Assembly (NCBI GenBank): GCA_002351955.1
Contig: DEHO01000022.1
Span: forward strand, 7,783-23,073
Source: Flavobacteriales bacterium UBA2798
GTDB taxonomy: Bacteria > Bacteroidota > Bacteroidia > Flavobacteriales_D > UBA2798
DNA length: 15,291 nt
Direction: 5' to 3'
The notes beneath the pieces were generated by a model that ran no database searches, was not told where the DNA came from, and saw only the letters and a program-made list of their open reading frames with translations. Made by a program: the position numbers and the translations under genes. Shown here in pieces: positions 8,603 through 15,291 of the stretch (the stretch's first letter is position 1; every line of letters starts with the position of its first letter).

Positions 8603-10606
8603 ATGCGTTTAATTATTGTATTGATTTCTCTATTAACAGTTTCTGTCTTTAATGCTAATTCACAGGATCTGCTTTATAAAAAGTATGATTGGGCAAAGAA
8701 TCCAATACCCGAAAAAGTGGATCTTTCTGATACAAGCGATCTTGAAATTGTAATATTCGAAAAACGTGCGGTCGAATTCAATTTTGACCCTAAAAGCGGT
8801 GAACTATTTGAATACTATCTTTTTCATCAGCGTGTAAAAGTTGTTTCTGACGATGCAATTGAAAAGAATAATAAGATTTATCTTCCTCTTAATAGTTCAA
8901 CAGAAGTTCTTTCGCTCAAGGCAAGGACAATTAGTCCTGAAGGAAAAATTAAAGAACACGGAATTTCCGATGTGATTGAATCGAAAGATGAAAAGACGAA
9001 CCGAACAATGAAGTATTTTGCTTTGGAGGGAGTTGAAAAGGGTAGTGAAATAGAGCAATTGATCATGCTTAAACGCTCTCCCAGAATTACAGGGAATGGC
9101 TATACTTTTCAAGGTTCTGTTAAAAAAATGAAGATTGAATTTGAATTGATAACACCAAAATTTCTTCCATTTCGAATTAAAAGTTTAAATGGTTTTCCGG
9201 AAATGGAAATCGACAGTACAGTAAACGACAGAATTCTTTATAAAGCGTCGTATAAGAATATGCCCATTTTAAAGGATGAAAAATTTGCATCCTACGACCC
9301 TCATAAAATGGGAGTGATATTTAAGTTGCATGCAAATAAAAACACAGGTGCAACAAACCTTTTTAACTTTTCGAAAGTTTGTGAAACGATCTACCAGAAT
9401 GTTTATGCCGACTACGACAAAGGGAAGAAATCAGTTGCGAAATTCGTGAAAAAGATTGGCCTGAAACCAGAAGATTCAGAACTTGATAAGATCCATAAGG
9501 TTGAAAATTACGTAAAAGCAAATACACTCATTCTGGATATTGATATTCCTGCATGGGGCGATGTAAAATCCATCCTAAGCAGTTCAATTACTCTTGATAA
9601 CAAGAAGAAGAAGATGATTGCTTCGAATGTGGGAATCATGCGGGTATTTGCATACGTCTATACATTTCTTGGTATCGATCATCAAGTGGTAATGACCTGC
9701 GATAGATACGATAAGTTTTTTGACCGTGAGTTTGAGTCCTACCATTATTTGGATGAGTATTTGATTTATTTCCCTAATCAGGATATGTTGATTTCACCTT
9801 GTGAAAATTATTCGCGTTCAAAGTTTATTTCTCAGGGTTGCTATAATACCTATGCATTGTTTATTGTTCCGGTAACTGTTGGAACAATGAAAAGTGCAAT
9901 AAGTAAAGTGAAATTCATTGAAGCACTTCCTGAAACAGCAAATACAGACAGTCTTTATTTGAACTGTTCATTGAATACTTCAAATAGCAAGCTTGCAATT
10001 AATTACCGCAGAACCGCACTTGGCTATTACGCTATACAGTACCAGCCCTTTTATGATTTACTGGATAAAGAAACGCTAACTGAATTCGAAAAGGTGTTTA
10101 CCGCATTCCTGACGAGTAACAAGGAGGATATAAAAAAATTCAAAATCGATAATGTAGGTGTTGATAATGTTGGTAAACCACTGATTACGGAAGCTGAGCT
10201 GGAATGCGAGAAATTTGTAGAGATGGCAGGAGATAAGTATGTTGTTAAACTTGGTGAGTTAATAGGTCCACAAGCAGAGCTGTATCAGGAAGGAGAGCGC
10301 AAATTGCCTGTAGAGAATGGGTTTAATCGTTTGTATTACCGTCGAATCGAATTTGTTGTTCCGGATGGGTATAAGATCGCTGACGCTTCCAAATTGAAGA
10401 TGGATTTTAAACATACCAACGATAAGGGAAAAGTTACGATGGAGTTTAAATCAGAATACAAAGTGCAGGGCAATAAACTAATTGTGGATTGCACAGAGTA
10501 CTATCGTCAGATCAGCTATCCTGTTGAGTTATTTGAGGAGTTCAGAAAGGTGATCAATGCTGCAGCAGATTTTAATAAAATCGCAATTGTACTTGAGAAA
10601 TCCTGA
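8603..10606 (+). CDS. Secreted DUF3857 protein with degenerate transglutaminase-like domain
   Basis: A 667-residue protein with a signal peptide (MRLIIVLISLLTVSVF, cleavage near S20-Q21). It has the same architecture as the protein before it: a DUF3857-type N-terminal half (~45-230), a transglutaminase-fold core (~290-400) and a C-terminal DUF3858-like beta domain (~575-667). The active-site positions are not conserved. Where the neighbour has GDCKDM this protein has SNVGIM (341-346), the His strand reads DEYLIYF (384-390), and the Asp position reads LISPC (396-400). The fold appears kept and the chemistry lost, which suggests a binding or partner role. The open frame is intact, so it is not a pseudogene. 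It starts 5 nt after the previous stop and shares one base with the next gene. Confidence 0.85.
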   Translation: MRLIIVLISLLTVSVFNANSQDLLYKKYDWAKNPIPEKVDLSDTSDLEIVIFEKRAVEFNFDPKSGELFEYYLFHQRVKVVSDDAIEKNNKIYLPLNSSTEVLSLKARTISPEGKIKEHGISDVIESKDEKTNRTMKYFALEGVEKGSEIEQLIMLKRSPRITGNGYTFQGSVKKMKIEFELITPKFLPFRIKSLNGFPEMEIDSTVNDRILYKASYKNMPILKDEKFASYDPHKMGVIFKLHANKNTGATNLFNFSKVCETIYQNVYADYDKGKKSVAKFVKKIGLKPEDSELDKIHKVENYVKANTLILDIDIPAWGDVKSILSSSITLDNKKKKMIASNVGIMRVFAYVYTFLGIDHQVVMTCDRYDKFFDREFESYHYLDEYLIYFPNQDMLISPCENYSRSKFISQGCYNTYALFIVPVTVGTMKSAISKVKFIEALPETANTDSLYLNCSLNTSNSKLAINYRRTALGYYAIQYQPFYDLLDKETLTEFEKVFTAFLTSNKEDIKKFKIDNVGVDNVGKPLITEAELECEKFVEMAGDKYVVKLGELIGPQAELYQEGERKLPVENGFNRLYYRRIEFVVPDGYKIADASKLKMDFKHTNDKGKVTMEFKSEYKVQGNKLIVDCTEYYRQISYPVELFEEFRKVINAAADFNKIAIVLEKS

Positions 10607-11145
10607 TGGGACGAAAACTGAATATGGACGAGTTGGGACGATTGTCGCCTGAGGAGTTTAAGCAGAGAGAGAAAACGCCGGTAATCGTAATTCTTGATAA
10701 TATCCGTAGTCATCATAACGTGGGAAGTGTATTTCGCACATCAGATGCTTTTGCAATACAGGCTGTTTGGCTTTGCGGATTTACACCTATTCCACCACAT
10801 AGGGAGATTCATAAAACTGCACTTGGTGCAACTGAGTCCGTAGAGTGGAAGCATTTCGAAACTACAATAGATGCCATTGAAGCAGCGAGGCAACTCAACT
10901 ATAAAGTTATTGCTGTTGAGCAGGCAGAAAATGCAATCCCTCTTCATAAAGTAACAACAGAATATAACGGAAACCTGGCATTTGTTTTCGGAAATGAGGT
11001 TGGGGGAGTTGAACAAGAAGCCATCGATAAATGCAATGCGGTTGTGGAGATTCCACAATGGGGAACCAAGCATTCACTTAACATTTCTGTTTGTGCAGGC
11101 CTTGTTCTTTGGGAGGTTTTTCGCCACCGTCTTGACTTGCATTAG
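10606..11145 (+). CDS. SpoU/TrmH-family RNA 2'-O-methyltransferase
   Basis: A 179-residue cytoplasmic SPOUT methyltransferase that would transfer methyl from S-adenosylmethionine to a ribose 2'-OH in tRNA or rRNA. The three family motifs are clear: motif 1 NIRSHHNVGSVFRTSDA (32-48, with N32 and the catalytic-type R44), motif 2 FVFGNEVGGV (126-135) and motif 3 EIPQWGTKHSLNISVCAG (148-165), which form the knotted cofactor site. It lacks an extra N-terminal RNA-binding domain, so it is a minimal SpoU-type protein. The exact target (for example tRNA Gm18) cannot be read from the sequence, so no symbol is given. Its ATG overlaps the preceding TGA by one base (TGATG), which implies translational coupling to genes for secreted proteins, an unexpected pairing. 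Confidence 0.92.
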   Translation: MGRKLNMDELGRLSPEEFKQREKTPVIVILDNIRSHHNVGSVFRTSDAFAIQAVWLCGFTPIPPHREIHKTALGATESVEWKHFETTIDAIEAARQLNYKVIAVEQAENAIPLHKVTTEYNGNLAFVFGNEVGGVEQEAIDKCNAVVEIPQWGTKHSLNISVCAGLVLWEVFRHRLDLH

Positions 11146-11278
11146 AATTTCAGTTACCTTATGTCCATGTTTAAGTGCATTACACTGGGTTTTTGTTACT
11201 GGAATTCTTACCTTCAGGTTTGTATTTGGTTCGGTTCCCGGAAAGTAATATTAGTCCGAAACCTTAAATGATTGTAAA
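11146..11278. other. Intergenic spacer with weak hairpin, no clear promoter or terminator
   Basis: This gap separates the methyltransferase from the SFPD-repeat gene. GGTTCGG (11228-11234) can pair with CCGAA-A-CC (11256-11263) with one bulged base, enclosing the short palindrome TAATATTA. No U-rich tail follows, so it is not an intrinsic terminator. No convincing TTG plus TAnnTTTG pair is found, so whether the next gene has its own promoter is unresolved. Confidence 0.3.
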
Positions 11279-11632
11279 ATGAAAAACAGTATTCTAACAT
11301 TCTTTATTGCAACAGTAATTACTGTCGCTTCCTTATTTGTATTTGGAGGCTTAATCGCAAAACCCGTCAGCGGAGACAAGGTTTGTCCCTCTTGTATGTA
11401 CAAAAACTTTAAACTCTGGGGCAAGGTGAAAGTGGTAGAGTCATTTCCTGATATTAAAGTACAGATCGTAGAGTCTTTTCCGGATCTTAAAGTAAAGCAA
11501 GTCACTTCTTTCCCGGATGCTTGTGGTAAATGGCAATTTGTAGAATCCTTCCCAGATTTTAAAATTCAGTTTGTGACCTCCTTCCCTGATATCAAAATCA
11601 AATACGTGGAGTCTTTCCCTGGATGTAATTGA
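11279..11632 (+). CDS. Small secreted or anchored protein of 11-residue SFPD repeats
   Basis: A 117-residue protein. Residues 4-26 are a hydrophobic segment that is either a signal peptide or an N-terminal membrane anchor. VCPSC (35-39) follows, then six copies of V-[ETS]-S-F-P-[DG] with SFPD/SFPG starting at residues 55, 66, 77, 90, 101 and 112. The spacing is 11, 11, 13, 11, 11, and the longer step contains DACGKWQ. Alternating hydrophobic residues between motifs (KVQIV, KIQFV, KIKYV) suggest stacked short beta-strands, as in a small solenoid. Cysteines are C36, C39, C82 and C116. I recall similar short Bacteroidota proteins that carry misleading automatic names, but I know of no established function. 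Start and stop are unambiguous, and the stop is 2 nt from the convergent gene. Confidence 0.8.
   Translation: MKNSILTFFIATVITVASLFVFGGLIAKPVSGDKVCPSCMYKNFKLWGKVKVVESFPDIKVQIVESFPDLKVKQVTSFPDACGKWQFVESFPDFKIQFVTSFPDIKIKYVESFPGCN
11432..11620 (+). repeat. Six coding repeats, basic period 33 bp (VxSFPD units)
   Basis: Six units are in frame with the gene, basic period 33 bp, with one 39-bp unit in the middle. The same residues use different codons from unit to unit (for Ser-Phe-Pro: TCATTTCCT, TCTTTTCCG, TCTTTCCCG, TCCTTCCCA, TCCTTCCCT). The copies are therefore old and kept by selection on the protein. Confidence 0.85.
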
Positions 11633-11634
11633 TT

Positions 11635-12501
11635 TTATTCGTAAGTCGGTTTTTTCATTTGGTTGATTCCATTCTTTTTTCGAATTCGTTCTCCAAATGC
11701 GTAAATCTGATTTTTTTCTTCCAGGGAGAAATCACCTCTCAAAAGGCTGCATACTTCAAGGTTTGAATGGAGTAGATTACTTGGTATCTTTTTAAGATTA
11801 CTGGTATAAATAATCAATAAACTTCTCAGACAAGGTGTTTTGCTCAAATCCAGTTTGCTCATATCGCTTTTCGACCAGCATTTAGCAATAGTAAGATCCT
11901 GAAGATTCTCCAGTTGATTAAACATTGTGATTTCCGGTAGCCTTGAGTGTACGAGGCTTATTTTTCGCAATGAGCGAAGTTTGTTTATGGGAAAACTATC
12001 GAGATCTGAAAATGATGCATGGAATTCGCATAGCTGGTCACCTGCAATTTCCGCAAAGGCGGGATGAAGTTGAGTATGGTACATTTTAATCACTTTCAGT
12101 TTTTTGAATTTGAGGCCTTTTGATTCAGTAATTCCGGCAAAGGTGGAGATAGAAAGGGTTTCAATCTCTGAAAATAACGCAAGGGTATTCGAATGAAAAT
12201 TTAGATTCCCGCTTAAATGAAGTTCTGTAACCGCTTTATAATCGAAATCCTGAAGTACAATAGTGTCCTTGCCAGTTATCCTATAGGTTTTTTTTCGTTT
12301 TCCTGATCGCGGAGGCTTGTAAGCTTCCAACCCACAGATTTCGGTGTTTGATTCATTATACAAGGAGCTTGCTTCCATATATGGCGATGGAATATGTATC
12401 CAGGTGTTTATGGCCAGGATCTCCTGTTTAAGGCTCTCTGAAATTCGCGATTCGTGCTGACACGAAATCAATAGTAGGAATAAGCAATACCATCTGATCA
12501 T
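11635..12501 (-). CDS. Leucine-rich-repeat lipoprotein
   Basis: A 288-residue protein with a lipoprotein signal: MIRWY, a hydrophobic core and the lipobox LLISC with the lipidated Cys at 14, giving an envelope-anchored protein. From ~85 to 255 there are irregular leucine-rich repeats (for example VTELHLSGNL, LKVIKMYHTQL, LRKISLVHSRLPEI, LQDLTIAKC and CLRSLLIIYTSNL) at ~22-24 residue spacing, a fold used for protein-protein contact. Residues 14-80 and the basic tail after ~270 are not recognised. It lies 36 nt downstream of the helicase gene on the same strand and is probably cotranscribed with it. Its stop is 2 nt from the stop of the SFPD-repeat gene. The partner and role are unknown. Confidence 0.75.
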   Translation of the reverse strand: MIRWYCLFLLLISCQHESRISESLKQEILAINTWIHIPSPYMEASSLYNESNTEICGLEAYKPPRSGKRKKTYRITGKDTIVLQDFDYKAVTELHLSGNLNFHSNTLALFSEIETLSISTFAGITESKGLKFKKLKVIKMYHTQLHPAFAEIAGDQLCEFHASFSDLDSFPINKLRSLRKISLVHSRLPEITMFNQLENLQDLTIAKCWSKSDMSKLDLSKTPCLRSLLIIYTSNLKKIPSNLLHSNLEVCSLLRGDFSLEEKNQIYAFGERIRKKNGINQMKKPTYE

Positions 12502-12537
12502 GATGGTTAAATACTACAACAGAAAAAAGTAACAGAA

Positions 12538-14859
12538 TCAGTCTAAAATATCAAGTTTGGCAAACCTTAACAATAGTTGCTTTTGCCCAACAGCAGGAAA
12601 AAACACGGTTGCTTTTCTATTGGGCTCAATGCCTTCAATTTGTATGACTTTCCCCTTTCCAAATTTTTCATGATGCACGTTTTGTCCAACTTTCAAATCC
12701 GAGTCAGAATCAGATGAAGGAACGGAGGTTGCAGGTCTCTTTTCGTCGAGTTTTACCAGGTTCCGTTTTGAGGGAGAGGGAGTAGCTGGAACAGCTGCTT
12801 TTTTTGAAGGTTCTTTCTCAAACAAACTGTCTTTCTTAGGGACTTTCATTTTTCGGAATGACGGCTCGTCCCATTCTTCATCAAAGTTGAGCTCTTTTGG
12901 AGCAGGAGGCATTTCCAGGTATTTGGAATCAACCTCATCAATGAACCGACTAGGTTCGCAATGGGTAAGGTTTCCCCAACGGTATCGGGTATTGGCATAG
13001 CTGAGTGTGCATCTTTTTTCAGCGCGGGTGATGGCAACATAAAACAAACGACGCTCTTCTTCGAGTTCTTCGCGGGAATTCAAAGCCAGTTGCGAAGGAA
13101 ATAGATTTTCTTCCATGCCTACAATGTACACATACGGAAACTCCAGACCTTTTGCTGAGTGAACCGTCATAAGTGTTACATGATCTTTGTTTTCGGGATC
13201 TTCATTGTCTGCATCGGTTAGCAAAGCAACTTCAATCAAAAAATCACTTAACGACCGAAGTTCATCAGCCGGGGAAGCTTCTGAAAATTCTTTTATTCCA
13301 TTAAGAAGTTCCTGAATGTTTTCATAACGACTCACTCCCTCAGGTGATTTGTCATCGTAAAGTTCTTTGAGGATTCCGCTGGATGTTGCAATATGACTCG
13401 CCAGTTCGTAACCGGGTTTTGTGTTTAACTGCACACCAAAACTTTTGATCATGGTGGCAAACTCTTTAACTTTATTCAGTGAACCTGCGTTTGCTCTCAC
13501 CTGAAACATTTCCGGCATTTCAACTACATTCCAGATTCCGGTATTGTTTTCAGCAGCTGCAAGAATCAGTGCATCAATTGTTGTATCGCCTATTCCTCGC
13601 TTCGGATAGTTAATCACACGCTTTAATGCTTCTTCATCATTTGGGTTTGCTGTAAGTCTGAAATAAGCCAGCAGATCTTTGATTTCTTTTCGCTGATAGA
13701 ATGATAAGCCCCCGTAAATTCTATAATTGATATTCAACTTTCGCAACGCTTCCTCAAAGGAGCGGGATTGAGCATTGGTCCTGTAAAGAATTGCAAACTC
13801 TTTATTTCGGGCCTGTGCATTCATCTTGGTGTCAAATATATCTGCTGCAATTTGTTTGCCTTCTTCATTGTCAGTTGCAGCTCTTAAAACACGGATGATT
13901 TCACCCTCTTCATTGTCGGTCCAGACGTCTTTTTGAATCTGATCCCTGTTTTTTTCAATTACACTATTAGCAGCGTGAACAATGGTTTTGGTGGATCTGT
14001 AATTCTGTTCAAGCTTAAAAATTTTAAAATCGGGATAGTCTTTTTTGAAATTGAGAATGTTCTGAATATTCGCTCCTCGAAAAGCGTAAATACTTTGGGC
14101 ATCATCCCCAACAACACACACATTTTCGTACATCGCAGCCAGTTTTTTCACGATCAGGTACTGCGCATAATTGGTGTCCTGATACTCATCAACCAGAATA
14201 TACCTGAATTTTTGCTGATACCGGTGAAGTACATCAGGAAAATCCCGAAGAAGAACGTTCGTTTTAAATAGCAAATCATCGAAGTCCATTGCACTTGCTC
14301 TGAAACATCGTTGTTCATACCGTTGGTAAATTTCACCGGTAAGTGGTTTGCCGCTCATACGGTCGTCGGCTTCCAGGTCCGTATTGGAAGCGTAGGATGT
14401 TGCGGAAATCAGGTTGTTCTTAGCAGAGGAAATTCTGTTATATACCAGCCCCGGTTTATATACTTTTTCATCGAGATTCATTTCCCGTATGATGTCCTTA
14501 ATCAGATTCTTGGCATCGGCAGCATCGTAAATGGTGAAATCTCTGGGGTAGCCAATTCTGTCGGCTTCAGACCGCAATATCCTGGCAAAAACAGAGTGAA
14601 ATGTACCCATCCAGATGTTTTTGGCCTCACTCTCCCCAACAATTTTCCCGATTCGTGCTTTCATTTCTTTGGCGGCCTTGTTCGTAAAGGTCAGGGCCAG
14701 AATTTGAAAGGGGTCTATGCCCTTATGAATCAGATGAGCAATTCTAAAGGTTAAAACCCTGGTTTTTCCGGATCCCGCGCCGGCAATTACCATTGTAGGA
14801 CCTTCGGTATTGACCACCGCCTGCCTCTGGGGTTCGTTGAGTTCGTTTAAATAGTCCAT
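12538..14859 (-). CDS. UvrD/PcrA/Rep-family superfamily 1 ATP-dependent DNA helicase
   Basis: A 773-residue 3'-5' SF1A helicase of the UvrD/PcrA type, expected to act in nucleotide excision repair, mismatch repair and removal of proteins or stalled complexes from DNA. All motifs are intact: Q motif LNEPQRQAV (7-15), Walker A AGAGSGKT (26-33), Ia LTFTNKAAKEM (56-66), II DEYQDT (224-229), III GDDAQSIYAFRG (251-262), IV around LEQNYRST (283-290), V MTVHSAKGLEF (564-574) and VI EERRLFYVAITRA (601-613). A Pro/Ser/Lys-rich linker (~650-720) leads to a C-terminal Tudor/KOW-like domain (~722-773, HHEKFGKGKVI), which in PcrA/UvrD contacts RNA polymerase. It could be named pcrA or uvrD, and the sequence alone does not separate these. 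The start MDYLNELN is the usual one for this family in the phylum. Confidence 0.96.
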   Translation of the reverse strand: MDYLNELNEPQRQAVVNTEGPTMVIAGAGSGKTRVLTFRIAHLIHKGIDPFQILALTFTNKAAKEMKARIGKIVGESEAKNIWMGTFHSVFARILRSEADRIGYPRDFTIYDAADAKNLIKDIIREMNLDEKVYKPGLVYNRISSAKNNLISATSYASNTDLEADDRMSGKPLTGEIYQRYEQRCFRASAMDFDDLLFKTNVLLRDFPDVLHRYQQKFRYILVDEYQDTNYAQYLIVKKLAAMYENVCVVGDDAQSIYAFRGANIQNILNFKKDYPDFKIFKLEQNYRSTKTIVHAANSVIEKNRDQIQKDVWTDNEEGEIIRVLRAATDNEEGKQIAADIFDTKMNAQARNKEFAILYRTNAQSRSFEEALRKLNINYRIYGGLSFYQRKEIKDLLAYFRLTANPNDEEALKRVINYPKRGIGDTTIDALILAAAENNTGIWNVVEMPEMFQVRANAGSLNKVKEFATMIKSFGVQLNTKPGYELASHIATSSGILKELYDDKSPEGVSRYENIQELLNGIKEFSEASPADELRSLSDFLIEVALLTDADNEDPENKDHVTLMTVHSAKGLEFPYVYIVGMEENLFPSQLALNSREELEEERRLFYVAITRAEKRCTLSYANTRYRWGNLTHCEPSRFIDEVDSKYLEMPPAPKELNFDEEWDEPSFRKMKVPKKDSLFEKEPSKKAAVPATPSPSKRNLVKLDEKRPATSVPSSDSDSDLKVGQNVHHEKFGKGKVIQIEGIEPNRKATVFFPAVGQKQLLLRFAKLDILD

Positions 14860-14863
14860 TGCT

Positions 14864-14871
14864 CAAAAATA
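14864..14871 (-). promoter_or_regulatory. TAnnTTTG box immediately before the helicase ATG
   Basis: On the minus strand TATTTTTG is a perfect match to the Bacteroidota -7 consensus, but it ends only 4 nt before the ATG. If used, the transcript would be leaderless. No TTG lies 17-23 nt upstream. It may be chance in AT-rich DNA. Confidence 0.25.
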
Positions 14872-14883
14872 ACGAGAACAGTG

Positions 14884-14899
14884 CCAGTAACGTTATTGG
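14884..14899. promoter_or_regulatory. 16-bp near-palindrome between divergent genes
   Basis: CCAGTAACGTTATTGG is symmetric at 14 of 16 positions and has the perfect 8-bp core TAACGTTA. It lies in the 84-bp gap between the helicase and the glycosyltransferase-like gene. It ends 10 bp before the -33 box of the rightward promoter and lies near the expected -33 region of the leftward gene, a good position for an operator. No known regulator motif is recognised. Confidence 0.35.
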
Positions 14900-14909
14900 T
14901 TGAAAACTA

Positions 14910-14938
14910 TTTGATTATTATTAGAAGCGTTATCTTTG
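14910..14938 (+). promoter_or_regulatory. Bacteroidota-type promoter for the GT-C gene
   Basis: TTTG at 14910-14913 and a perfect TAnnTTTG box, TATCTTTG at 14931-14938, are separated by 17 nt, matching the known -33/-7 arrangement of the phylum. The predicted transcription start (~14943-14946) falls on the ATG at 14944, so it implies either a leaderless mRNA or a downstream start codon. Confidence 0.5.
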
Positions 14939-14943
14939 AGTTA

Positions 14944-15291
14944 ATGACTAAAATCGCATTAAAAGCAAAAAATCTGAGTTCTGTTGACCCCGGAAAGGGA
15001 GTGAGCAAACGAGTGGTGATATTGTCCATTTTTTGCATGTCGTTTTTTTTATTTGGTAATACCTTAATCAATGGTTATTCCATGGATGATGATTTAGTAA
15101 TTAAAGATCATCAGTTAGTAAAGCAGGGGTTTGCAGGAATACCTAAAATATTTACCTCCCGATATGCTGTAAATGATAAACAAAACTATGAATATCGGCC
15201 TTTAACTGTGGCCTCATTTGCCGTTCAGTTTCAATTCTTTGGTGATTCGCCTTTTTACGGACACATAATCAGTATTCTTTTGTATGGTTAT
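14944..15291 (+). CDS. TMTC/PMT-like GT-C membrane glycosyltransferase, 5' part only
   Basis: The 116 codons run open to the window end. A cytoplasmic N-terminus is followed by a first membrane span (~24-43) and then GYSMDDDLVI (44-53), the acidic cluster in the first extracytoplasmic loop that GT-C enzymes use for metal or catalysis. Next come YEYRPLT (86-92) and SFAVQFQFFGDSPFYGH (95-111), leading into a second span. The order DDD, YRPL, then G-x-x-PF-x-G-H is that of TMTC/O-mannosyltransferase-like proteins, which move sugar from a lipid-phosphate carrier to proteins or glycans outside the cytoplasm. The donor and acceptor are unknown. The ATG at 14944 lies on the predicted transcription start. 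A GTG at 15001, preceded by GGAAAGGGA, would give a shorter protein starting just before the first span. The gene diverges from the helicase. Confidence 0.7.
   Translation, partial: MTKIALKAKNLSSVDPGKGVSKRVVILSIFCMSFFLFGNTLINGYSMDDDLVIKDHQLVKQGFAGIPKIFTSRYAVNDKQNYEYRPLTVASFAVQFQFFGDSPFYGHIISILLYGY

Noticed and set aside
11228..11263. Intrinsic terminator after the methyltransferase gene
   Set aside because: The stem is short with a bulge, encloses an AT-rich loop of over 20 nt and has no T-run after it.
11432..11620. CRISPR-like or noncoding tandem repeat
   Set aside because: The 33-bp units are in frame, vary mainly at synonymous positions and encode a conserved peptide, so this is a protein repeat and not a DNA repeat with spacers.

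Overview
The window looks like chromosomal DNA of a Bacteroidota bacterium. It is AT-rich, most genes lack clear Shine-Dalgarno sites, and there are -7 boxes of the TAnnTTTG type. The gene families are also typical of the phylum: secreted MORN-repeat proteins, DUF3857/transglutaminase proteins, a MutS with TGPNMSGKS as its Walker A motif, and a PcrA-type helicase beginning MDYLNELN. A Flavobacteriia-like member is my best guess, but the family cannot be fixed from this sequence. I see no insertion sequence, phage gene, CRISPR array or clear sign of recent transfer.

Layout. At 1-20 lies the 5' end of a minus-strand tRNA (probably glycine), preceded on that strand by a hairpin containing a tRNA D-arm look-alike (46-97). 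A small TerB-like gene (212-577, +) converges on mutS (574-3204, -), and their stop codons share bases. From 3350 to 11145 (+) four tightly packed genes form a probable operon: an 1100-residue secreted TPR/MORN-repeat protein, a secreted DUF3857 protein with an intact transglutaminase-like Cys-His-Asp triad, a secreted relative that has lost that triad, and a SpoU/TrmH-type RNA methyltransferase. Next comes a small secreted or membrane-anchored protein (11279-11632, +) built from six copies of a VxSFPD repeat with a period of 11 residues. Its gene meets, tail to tail, a minus-strand pair: a leucine-rich-repeat lipoprotein (11635-12501) downstream of a UvrD/PcrA-family helicase (12538-14859). 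The window ends in a truncated GT-C membrane protein resembling TMTC/O-mannosyltransferases (14944-15291, +), divergent from the helicase.

How the genes fit together. MutS and the helicase are housekeeping DNA-repair genes. The three secreted products of the 3350-10606 block look like an uncharacterised envelope module: a long beta-rich repeat protein plus an active and a pseudo-enzyme pair of transglutaminase-fold proteins. The SFPD-repeat protein and this module are the parts that a standard annotation explains least.
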